From: CAHJWO01 sp964245885
GTDB lineage: Bacteria > Verrucomicrobiota > Verrucomicrobiia > Chthoniobacterales > SZAS-18
Reading direction: 5' to 3'
Length of the DNA: 64,000 nt
Assembly: GCA_964245885.1 (NCBI GenBank)
Contig: CAXTOX010000005.1
Span: 1-64,000, forward strand
Shown here piece by piece: positions 57,679-64,000 of this stretch. Within the stretch, counting starts at the first letter, position 1; every line of letters starts with the position of its first letter. The translations under genes were made by a program, and so were the position numbers. The notes beneath the pieces are model-generated. The model had not been told where the DNA came from and did not search any database. It saw only the letters and a list, made by a program, of their open reading frames with translations.

Positions 57679-59436
57679 ATGCGTTCCCCCTCTTCCCCCG
57701 GCCGGCTCGCCGCGTTCGCGCTCCTTTGGGCCTTGGCCGTCGCATCGTGTCCGCTCGTCGCGCAGCAGGGTGCCGCCAAGCCTGTCAACCTCTTCGGCGA
57801 CACCGGGGGCTTCGAGAAGAGCACCGTGCAGGATAACGTCTGGGACGGCGTCAACGCCGACGGCAGCCTGACCGGGTTTACCTTCAGCGCGGAGGTTCTC
57901 AACGAGAAAGGCACTCTCGGCCGGATCTCCATGCCGCCCTCGGTGGCGTTCGTCGATCTCAACGGCGACGGCAAGCCCGACCTCATCACCGCCGATCCGA
58001 CTGGCTTTTTCCGCTTCTATCCAAACGTCGGCACGGCCGCCGCGCCGAAATTCACCAGCGCCGAACTCATGCCGATCTTCGTGTCGGCCTGCGACAAGCC
58101 GCGCGACCACGACTACCGCGGCAACGACGGGCGCGACGAGATACGGTTCTGCCCGCGCTTCGCCCTGGCGGATTGGCGGCACACGGGACTGCTCGACCTC
58201 CTGGTGGGCAACTACGCCGGCGAGATCCTGTTCCTGCCCAACACCGGCAGCGCCCGCCAGCCGCGTTACCTGTGGCCCGGCTCGGTCGACAAGCTGCGCG
58301 TGCCGACCAACGACCAGGGCCATCTGTGGGCGAATCTCCTTTCCCCCGCGGCCTGCGACTGGTCCAGCCACGGCCGACTCGACCTCCTCACCGGGGAGGG
58401 CACGTACTCGGCCAACACCATCCACCTGCTGGAGAACGTAGGCAGCAGCGACGCGCCGAAGTTCTCCAGCGCCCCCGGTAAGCACACGTACCTCGCCTAC
58501 GGCGACGGGCGCGAACAGTTGATCCCGACCGTGGTCGACTACGACGGGGACGGCAAGCCGGACCTGCTGGTGGCCGACCGCACGGGCGAGGTCGGCGTCT
58601 ACCTGAACCCCGGCAAGCCGGGCGAGGAACTCCGGCGCGCTGCCACCCTCACCTTCGGCGGCACCTCCAAACTGCCGGGCCTGTGCAGCCTCTACGCCGC
58701 CGACTACAACGGGGACGGGCTGTTCGATCTGATCATCGGTTTGCCGAACGGGCACATCGCCATGGCGTTGAACACGGGCACGAAGACCGAGCCGAAGTTC
58801 GGGTCGCCGCAGGACATCAAGGGCGAGGACCGGCTCAAGCAGGAGGTCCACCCGCCCGACAATTGGGCGACGAACTTCTGGACGATCAACGGCAACGCGC
58901 TCGGGTACGCCAACGTCGTCGCCAACGGGAGCGATCCCACCGCTAACCCGCCGGAGGGTGCTTCCTGCCTGAAGCTGGGTTACTGGCCGACGGCGCAGCA
59001 GACGTTTCCGATGCCGGCGGAAGGCATCCCCGGCACCACCCCGCACATCACGCTGATCCGCCGGGGACTGACCCTCGACACCGGCAAGCGTTACCGTTTG
59101 GCTTTCAAGGGCAAGGGCGGTGCGATCCAGAAGCTGCGTTGGGAAATCCGCGGCTACTACCGCGGGTCGCCGAGCACGGCGAAGGTGGAACGCGACGAGC
59201 GCGGCGGGGTCAAGCGCGGCGGCGGCGGAGTGGTGGAGGAAGAAGCGGCCTACGGGCAGGATTTCAGCGTGGGCGGCAACTGGTCCGCCGTGCAGGGCGA
59301 ACTCACCCCGCGCTGGAAAAACCCCGCGCTCACCGGCGAAAAGACCATGACCGTCACCCTGTACGTCGACTTCTACGCGAACAACCTGACGGGCAACGTG
59401 TACCTGGACGACTTCGTGTTGTCGGAGGGACAGTAG
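57679..59436 (+). CDS. Secreted FG-GAP/VCBS repeat protein
   Basis: 585 residues from the ATG at 57679 (signal peptide RLAAFALLWALAVASCPLVAQ). The mature part holds several FG-GAP/VCBS units with calcium-binding loops: VAFVDLNGDGKPDLITAD, TVVDYDGDGKPDLLVAD and YAADYNGDGLFDLIIG. Between them are 'NTGSARQPRY...' and 'NVGSSDAPKF...' strands, so it probably folds as a beta-propeller. The last ~170 residues (ITLIRRGLTLDTGKRYRLAFKGKGG...) resemble a carbohydrate-binding beta-sandwich. Probably an extracellular adhesin or polysaccharide-related protein. Orphan, converging on the pseudopilus cluster. Confidence 0.85.
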   Translation: MRSPSSPGRLAAFALLWALAVASCPLVAQQGAAKPVNLFGDTGGFEKSTVQDNVWDGVNADGSLTGFTFSAEVLNEKGTLGRISMPPSVAFVDLNGDGKPDLITADPTGFFRFYPNVGTAAAPKFTSAELMPIFVSACDKPRDHDYRGNDGRDEIRFCPRFALADWRHTGLLDLLVGNYAGEILFLPNTGSARQPRYLWPGSVDKLRVPTNDQGHLWANLLSPAACDWSSHGRLDLLTGEGTYSANTIHLLENVGSSDAPKFSSAPGKHTYLAYGDGREQLIPTVVDYDGDGKPDLLVADRTGEVGVYLNPGKPGEELRRAATLTFGGTSKLPGLCSLYAADYNGDGLFDLIIGLPNGHIAMALNTGTKTEPKFGSPQDIKGEDRLKQEVHPPDNWATNFWTINGNALGYANVVANGSDPTANPPEGASCLKLGYWPTAQQTFPMPAEGIPGTTPHITLIRRGLTLDTGKRYRLAFKGKGGAIQKLRWEIRGYYRGSPSTAKVERDERGGVKRGGGGVVEEEAAYGQDFSVGGNWSAVQGELTPRWKNPALTGEKTMTVTLYVDFYANNLTGNVYLDDFVLSEGQ

Positions 59437-59538
59437 AAGGCTCTTGCCGGATCACGCCGGAAGAGAGCGGCAGGCGTTGTGTTTACGGTGCCGCCCTTGA
59501 AGGTCTTATAGAACCATCTGACCTACACCGGCCAGCCC

Positions 59539-60258
59539 TCAATCCTCGCCCTGACTGCCACCGCCGAGCGGACGCACCGCGCGCCCCCCACCAGGCACAC
59601 CTTGGGGGGGCAGTTGCACCGGGGGGTTTGCTGCTCCCGGGTTCGCCGGACGCGACCCGATCGGACCATTACGACGCACGACGCTGGTCGCGGGCGGGGG
59701 CGGGGGCGGGGTGCCCGTAAAACCGGGCGGCAGCGGCGGGTTGTTCGACATCGGCACTTGGTAATGAGGCGGGTTGGTCGGGCTGAAAGGCTGCGGCATG
59801 GCGCTCACCGGTGCCGAAGGAACGGCCGACGCGTCGAAACGCAGCGGCGGCGCAACCTCCGCGCCTTTGCGCACGGTGATCGTCGATTGGTCCGCGCGTT
59901 CGCTCCACTGCACGTTGGCCAACACGAGGTGGCTGTCCTCGTCGGGCTTGCCGAATTCGAGGACGTAGCGTTTTCCGCTCGCCTTGTCCACCACGGCGGC
60001 GAAATACACGCCCCCCGCTTCCATGAGCGAGGTGACGTTCATCTGGTCCCACCAGTGCGGCCCCGGCTGCACGGGCGTCGGGGTCGCCACCGGCGCAGCG
60101 GCGGTCGGGGCCATGAAGGGCGAGCGCATCGCCATCGGCTCGTAGACGGCGGCGGGTTGCACCTTGGGCAGCGCGGCTTCGTCGGCCGACAGCCGCACCA
60201 GGGGCGCGGGAGCCGCCAGCGCCAACAGCACGGCCAGGGATAGACGGGACGTTCTCAC
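59539..60258 (-). CDS. Periplasmic GspC/PilP-like protein with Pro-rich tail
   Basis: 239 residues, signal peptide MRTSRLSLAVLLALAAPAPL. A single small domain (WWDQMNVTSLMEAGGVYFAAVVDKASGKRYVLEFGKPDEDSHLVLANVQWSERADQSTITVRKGAEV, given here only by its ends WWDQMNVTS and TITVRKGAEV, about residues 68-133) resembles the PilP/GspC homology region. There, a short beta domain binds the secretin. The remaining third is Pro/Asn/Gly-rich. It is the last gene of the minus-strand pseudopilus cluster, 15 bp after the GspM-like gene, so a secretin link is a position-based inference. Confidence 0.6.
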   Translation of the reverse strand: MRTSRLSLAVLLALAAPAPLVRLSADEAALPKVQPAAVYEPMAMRSPFMAPTAAAPVATPTPVQPGPHWWDQMNVTSLMEAGGVYFAAVVDKASGKRYVLEFGKPDEDSHLVLANVQWSERADQSTITVRKGAEVAPPLRFDASAVPSAPVSAMPQPFSPTNPPHYQVPMSNNPPLPPGFTGTPPPPPPATSVVRRNGPIGSRPANPGAANPPVQLPPQGVPGGGRAVRPLGGGSQGED

Positions 60259-60273
60259 GGCGGTTAACCTAGT

Positions 60274-60867
60274 TCATTTCCCGGCCGGCGCATACCATTT
60301 CGAGATGAGGAGATGGCACTTCAACTGTTTGGGGTCCGAAGGATTGCTGTGCAGGCTCGCCAGCTCGAACACCAGAAAATTCTCCGGCTTCTGGACCTCC
60401 GTCAGGAAGTGGACGGTTTCCTTCCAGTCCCCCTGCGTATCGGCGTCGACGCTGACGACCTGCGGCGCGTCGCCGCCTTCCTTGGCCGTCGCCCCACCCG
60501 GCACGGAGGCCGCCGGTTTGATTTGCAGGGAATTGAGCATCACCTGCTTGGCGCGGGCGAGGTTCTGCACCTGTTCGTAGAGGGCGGTGCCGGCGCGGTC
60601 GCGGTTGATGAGGACGGGCTGGGTGGCCTTGAGCCAATCGTTGCGCTGGCTCCACATCGGCTGCTGGACCGCCAGGGCTTTCAACCGCAGCAGGTTCCCC
60701 TGGTCCTCCGCGTACTGGTGGGTGAGACCCGCGTAGGCGTCGAGCAGGAAGTTGATCGCCAGCAGGTTCAGAATCACGAACACCGTTCCGGCCACCGCGA
60801 GAGCCAGGAACCGCTCGCGGCGCGTCAACCGGTGGAACCAGGCAAAGGAGAGAACGGGAAGGCGCAT
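60274..60867 (-). CDS. GspM/PilO-like inner-membrane assembly protein
   Basis: 197 residues. A short cytosolic start (HRLTRRERFLAL), one membrane helix (ALAVAGTVFVILNLLAINFLL) and a periplasmic part with a coiled coil (DAYAGLTHQYAEDQGNLLRLKALAVQQ) and a ferredoxin-like domain ending LLISKWYAP. This is the layout of GspM or PilO, partners of GspL or PilN. It is 15 bp downstream of the GspL-like gene. Identity is by architecture and position; sequence similarity in this family is low. Confidence 0.7.
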   Translation of the reverse strand: MRLPVLSFAWFHRLTRRERFLALAVAGTVFVILNLLAINFLLDAYAGLTHQYAEDQGNLLRLKALAVQQPMWSQRNDWLKATQPVLINRDRAGTALYEQVQNLARAKQVMLNSLQIKPAASVPGGATAKEGGDAPQVVSVDADTQGDWKETVHFLTEVQKPENFLVFELASLHSNPSDPKQLKCHLLISKWYAPAGK

Positions 60868-60882
60868 GGGTAAAGGGGATAC

Positions 60883-62214
60883 TTATTCGGCCAGCGTGCC
60901 CGTGACGTGGAAGCGCGCCCGGCCGTTGGGCAGCGAGGCAGGCAACTCGGTCTCGAAATGATACGCTCCCAATCCGGACGCCGGGGCCTTCAGCTTGTCG
61001 ATGAAGTCCACCGCCGCGGATGGCGTGGGCGCTTCCCCCTGGATCGAGAGCGTACGCGGCGTCAGGTCGAAGCTCGTCCACAGCACGCTGCTGTCGGCCG
61101 GCAGGCAGTTGTAGACCTTGCGCATGATCTCGTCGAGGTAACGCGACGGCTCGATGGCCGGCGCGAGCGCCCGCCAGTGCGTGCTCGCCGCCTCGGAATA
61201 CGCCGCCGGCTGGCGCAGCTTGCTCAGGCGTCCGTGCTGCAAACGTCCCCGCACCCAGAGTCCACCCGCCACGAGGAACGCCAGCCCGAGCGCCGCCAGG
61301 TAAAGCCCCACGCCCAGCAGCAACCGGCGGCGCAGCCGCGCCAACCGCTCGTTGCGCAGCCGCTCGGCCCGCCAGCCGGCCGGGGAAAGGTCGCCCGCTT
61401 CCCCGCTGCGCGCGGCGGCGGCGGCGAGCAAGCCCACCCGGGCCGTGTCGAACGCTTCCACGGGAACGTTGAGCGCCGCCCCCAACCCGTGGGACCACTC
61501 CTCCACGCGTCCGTCCAGCGACAGCGCGTGGAAATCCGTCGGCATGCCGTCGAGTTCCGCGCCGAGGAGCGCGGCGGGCAGTTCGGCGGCGGTTTCCCCG
61601 GCCGTGCCGCCGCTGACCGCCTGCGCGAAGCCAAGCTTGCCGTCCTCGCAGATCCCGAGCACGGACCGGCCTTCCTCCCGGCAGAGGAACGCCGCCGTCC
61701 CGCCCGCGGACAGGCCCGCCGCCAGCGCCCGCACGTGAAAGACCACCCGCAGCGGCCACGCGCCCCGGGTGACCAGCGGTTCGCAGAGCGCGGCCAGCCG
61801 GTCGGACTGGATCGTGTCCACCGCCATTGTCACCTCGGCGTCCGTACGCGCGATCTCGGTGAGCGCCAGGCTGACGGCTTCCACGGGATAGGGCAAAATT
61901 TTCTCCAACTGGATGCGCGTCATGTCCTCCAGCTCGCCGGGTTCGGCGGCCGGGAGAATCAGGCGCTGCACAAGCCCCATGGAAAGCGGCAGCGCCAACA
62001 CGAACCGCTCGGCGTCGTCCAGGTTGACGGCGGCGGCTTCCAGCGTGGCAAAGGTCTGGCGCGTCGGGACGCCACCTGCGGTCGACGGACGCGAGAGTTC
62101 CCATTCGCCGGGGTCCGCTCCGGGGGCGAGCAGGGCGACGGGCATGGCGGCGGCGGGCACGGCGGCGGGCACGGCGGCGCGGCGGGAAGGGCGGTTGGTC
62201 AGAACTCTTTCCAC
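60883..62214 (-). CDS. GspL/PilM-PilN-like cytoplasmic-periplasmic assembly protein
   Basis: 443 residues. The N-terminal actin-like cytosolic domain (about 40-300) has LALPLSMGLVQRLILPAAEPGELEDMTRIQLEKILPYPVEAVSLALTEI, the hallmark block of GspL/PilM proteins. Then a membrane helix (GVGLYLAALGLAFLVAGGLWVRG) and a PilN-like periplasmic ferredoxin fold (YLDEIMRKVYNCLPADSSVLWTSFDLTPRTLSIQGEAP). The start overlaps the stop of the gspK gene by 16 bp, so translation is coupled. It anchors the pseudopilus machine to its ATPase, which is not in the window. Confidence 0.78.
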   Translation of the reverse strand: MERVLTNRPSRRAAVPAAVPAAAMPVALLAPGADPGEWELSRPSTAGGVPTRQTFATLEAAAVNLDDAERFVLALPLSMGLVQRLILPAAEPGELEDMTRIQLEKILPYPVEAVSLALTEIARTDAEVTMAVDTIQSDRLAALCEPLVTRGAWPLRVVFHVRALAAGLSAGGTAAFLCREEGRSVLGICEDGKLGFAQAVSGGTAGETAAELPAALLGAELDGMPTDFHALSLDGRVEEWSHGLGAALNVPVEAFDTARVGLLAAAAARSGEAGDLSPAGWRAERLRNERLARLRRRLLLGVGLYLAALGLAFLVAGGLWVRGRLQHGRLSKLRQPAAYSEAASTHWRALAPAIEPSRYLDEIMRKVYNCLPADSSVLWTSFDLTPRTLSIQGEAPTPSAAVDFIDKLKAPASGLGAYHFETELPASLPNGRARFHVTGTLAE

Positions 62215-63154
62215 TGGATGATTTGCGGTTGCATTCCCTGTTTGCGGGCGACGACCTCGATGGTACGCGACGTGTCCAGCGCCTGGCCGACGCTGATGAT
62301 CCGCACGGTCGGATCGTTGATGCCCAAGAGCGTTTGCACCTGCGCGAGCGACTGTTGGTTGAGGCCCAGAAGCCCTGCGGCCACGCNNNNNNNNNNCTGA
62401 CGTTGTCGATGGGGTAATCGTCGGCCGTGCCGTCGAGCTTGTCCGGGCCGCGCCGCTGCTGGACGAACGCCCGCGCCCGGTCCAGGCCGACGCCCGGCAG
62501 CGAGCCGATCAAGGTTTCGTCGGCCCACTTCAGGTCAATGGGCCCCTGGCTCCAGAGGGTAAAATCGTTTTCCCAATTCGCCTGCCTGGTCAGCGGCTCG
62601 TTGCCGACCACGCGCCGGACTTCCGCGAGGTCGTCGAAGGGTTTGCCGGGCACGGGCGAGCCGTCGACGGTCGTACGGCTGCCCTTGAGGTGGTGCAGGT
62701 CGCCCGGCGAGGCGTAGTCGAGCAGGCAATCGACGAACGTGTCGCATTCCTCGGGTTTGAGGCCCTTGTAATCCAGAAATTGCTTGAGCACGCCGATTTT
62801 CACCGGGTCCTCGCCGGCGAGCATCCAGTTGAGCTGGAGTTTGCCGCCCTCGCCGACCAGGCGCGCCTGGTAGCCGTGGCCGCGGTCCACCTGATGCCGC
62901 AGGAGCGGCGTGCGGACGGTCACCTGCGGGTGGAGGGCGTATTGCAGGCCGCTGTACGCGAGAGCACGCGCGTCGAGGATGCGCGTCTCGCCCGCGGCGA
63001 GGAAGATCGCCTGGTCGACTCGACGCGCGAGGGCCAGCACGACGAAACTCAGCGCGAGCAGCGCGCAGAGCACGAGGACCAGCGCGATGCCGTTCCGGCC
63101 GGTTCGCCGCGAGGGCAAGCGGCGAAACGTGGGACGGTCGGCGGGGGTCGGCAT
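62199..63154 (-). CDS. GspK-like minor pseudopilin, interrupted by an assembly gap
   Basis: Starts at ATG 63154 with prepilin-like R-rich leader and helix RTGRNGIALVLVLCALLALSFVVLAL. The first part continues through LDARALAYSGLQYAL, TPLLRHQVDRGHGYQARLVGEGGKLQLNWMLAGED, ECDTFVDCLLDY and SLPGVGLDRARAFVQQRRG (helix-hairpin-helix) to 62397. After the 10-N gap the family sequence resumes in a different frame (VAAGLLGLNQQSLAQVQTLLGIND... to QWKEF at 62199). GspK caps the pseudopilus tip. For an intact gene the missing stretch must be 2 modulo 3 bases, so the 10-N gap is only a placeholder. Confidence 0.75.
62387..62396. other. Assembly gap (10 N) inside the gspK-like gene
   Basis: Ten Ns. The two halves of gspK are in different frames across it, so the nominal length is wrong or the gene is broken. 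The conceptual 965-residue minus-strand frame 60269-63166 that reads through the gap is an artefact of the placeholder. Confidence 0.95.
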
Positions 63155-63175
63155 GGCAGCGGGCAAAGGGGCGGA

Positions 63176-64000
63176 TCAGCGCGGCACCACGCCGTTCAAC
63201 GGAGCGTTGGGGAAGCTGACGGAATGATTGCCGGGCTGGCCGGGCGGCAGGGGCGGCACCGTCATGTTCGGCGGCGGTGCCGGCGGCTTCAGATTGGAGG
63301 GCAGATTTGGGACGGGGGCACCGTTCGGACCCACCGCGCCGGGCACGAAGCCCCCGCCGTTCGCAGAGGCATTGGTCGCGACGGTGTTGGGCAAGCCGCG
63401 CCGGAGACCCCCGCCGGGGATCTGCTCGATGAACTCGTAGGGCGTGCCGGAATCTTCCATCGCCAGACGCACCCGCACGAGGCTGGGGATCATGGTGTCG
63501 TCGCTCCACTTGTCCTGCCAGGTGTTGAGCCGGGGATCGTAGTAGGCGAGCTCCAACGACTTGACCCCGCCGAGCAGCCGCACGGTGTCGGAGGGCAACT
63601 GGCTGCGGCTCGTCTTCAAGCCGCCCGCGCTGACCGCGGGCAGTTGGAAGGCCGAACCGTTGTTCTCGTCGTTGTCCTCCGGCCGGGGTTCACGCTCCAT
63701 GACGAGAGAATAATGGCCGCTGCCCGACGGGATCTCATCCATCCCGATGGTGACCTGGTAGAGGCCGTGGGCGTCTGGCGTCAGCAGGGCGTTGCCCGCC
63801 GGACACACGACCTGGATCGCGTCGTGGTGTCCGCTCCTGCCTTCCTGGCTCAGGCCGATGAAGACCCCGACCTCGTTGGTCGGCAACGCGGAGAGTTGCG
63901 CGTCCAGCAGCCGCCGCAGCCCGCCAAAAGATTGCGCCTGCGCGTCTGTGCGCAGTGAGACGTTTGAAGAACGGATCACCGTCCCGGTGAACTGGTAGAT
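63176..64000 (-). CDS. GspJ-like minor pseudopilin (partial, start beyond the window)
   Basis: The frame is open from 64000 (IYQFTGTVIRSSNVSLRTDAQAQ...) to the stop at 63176, so the N-terminal prepilin part lies outside the window. The visible part has GVKSLELAYYDPRLNTWQDKW and IPSLVRVRLAMEDSGTPYEF, the GspJ block in which 'Y.D...W...W' precedes 'P..V.V.l'. A Pro/Asn/Gly-rich tail of about 70 residues follows. It is the first visible gene of the cluster, 21 bp before the gspK start. GspJ belongs to the pseudopilus tip complex of type II secretion. Confidence 0.7.
   Translation of the reverse strand: MYQFTGTVIRSSNVSLRTDAQAQSFGGLRRLLDAQLSALPTNEVGVFIGLSQEGRSGHHDAIQVVCPAGNALLTPDAHGLYQVTIGMDEIPSGSGHYSLVMEREPRPEDNDENNGSAFQLPAVSAGGLKTSRSQLPSDTVRLLGGVKSLELAYYDPRLNTWQDKWSDDTMIPSLVRVRLAMEDSGTPYEFIEQIPGGGLRRGLPNTVATNASANGGGFVPGAVGPNGAPVPNLPSNLKPPAPPPNMTVPPLPPGQPGNHSVSFPNAPLNGVVPR

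Noticed and set aside
59439..59472. Terminator between the FG-GAP gene and the GspC-like gene
   Set aside because: Only a loose stem (GCTCTTGCCGG with CCGGAAGAGAGC) and no T-run.
60269..63166. Minus-strand 965-aa frame across gspK to gspM
   Set aside because: Continues only because the 10-N gap puts gspK out of frame; the part after the gap is shadow of gspL and gspM.

Overview
The window is a GC-rich bacterial chromosome segment carrying about 48 protein genes, one tRNA gene and two 10-N assembly gaps. Gene content (SpeA-type arginine decarboxylase, a long fused U32/RlhA protein, an OPT transporter, a DUF4139 protein, a TamB gene next to a lipoprotein Omp85/TamA gene, a GspJKLM-like pseudopilus cluster, an MBOAT/AlgJ acetylation set) and the many intergenic hairpins fit a free-living Gram-negative of the PVC group, most likely Verrucomicrobiota. 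That placement is inference from gene content; there is no rRNA in the window.

Layout. 1-6500: a minus-strand operon (DUF4139 secreted protein, two small proteins), aroG-type DAHP synthase, and two minus-strand membrane proteins of unknown function plus one small plus-strand one. 6886-6970: tRNA-Leu(UAA). 7001-9376: OPT transporter. 9525-19815: an envelope cluster with two SGNH hydrolases, an uncharacterised secreted protein, a DUF885 metallopeptidase-like protein, and an acetyl-transfer set (AlgJ-like, MBOAT, AlgJ-like) that probably O-acetylates an exported polysaccharide. 20023-28840: MATE exporter, U32/RlhA, RluE-type pseudouridine synthase, a decayed ParDE/RelE-like toxin-antitoxin pair, a TPR protein, a conserved 485-aa protein of unknown function, a lipoprotein, a TMEM175-like channel and a 47-aa membrane peptide. 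28925-31318: MscK/MscM-like mechanosensitive channel.

31444-38301 is the most interesting gene neighbourhood: two alpha/beta hydrolases, an ATP-grasp ligase, a GCS2 (YbdK-type) carboxylate-amine ligase, an M29-type aminopeptidase, a small clan-AA aspartic protease with a DAG active-site triad, and a second ATP-grasp-like protein. It looks like an uncharacterised peptide- or amide-making and -trimming module. 38308-45415: DUF1361 membrane protein, small secreted proteins, a stand-alone 5'-3' exonuclease facing an acidic protein, an ECF sigma factor with its probable anti-sigma factor, and an HD-type (p)ppGpp-hydrolase-like protein. 45785-53136: a TamL-like lipoprotein Omp85 translationally coupled to a 1693-aa TamB, probably an outer-membrane assembly or lipid-transfer pair. 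53252-59436: speA, a Uma2-family protein, an OppA-type lipoprotein and an FG-GAP repeat protein. 59539-64000: minus-strand gspJ-K-L-M-like genes and a GspC/PilP-like protein; gspJ runs off the window and gspK is broken by an N gap.

Cutting across all of this are at least nine long inverted repeats (arms about 30-63 bp) of several unrelated sequence types. Many arms are built from tandem 7-10 nt units. They sit mostly between genes, but three have been absorbed into coding sequence: the TamL N-terminus, a linker of the U32 protein, and the signal peptide of an SGNH hydrolase. This repeat architecture is the best candidate here for something under-described.
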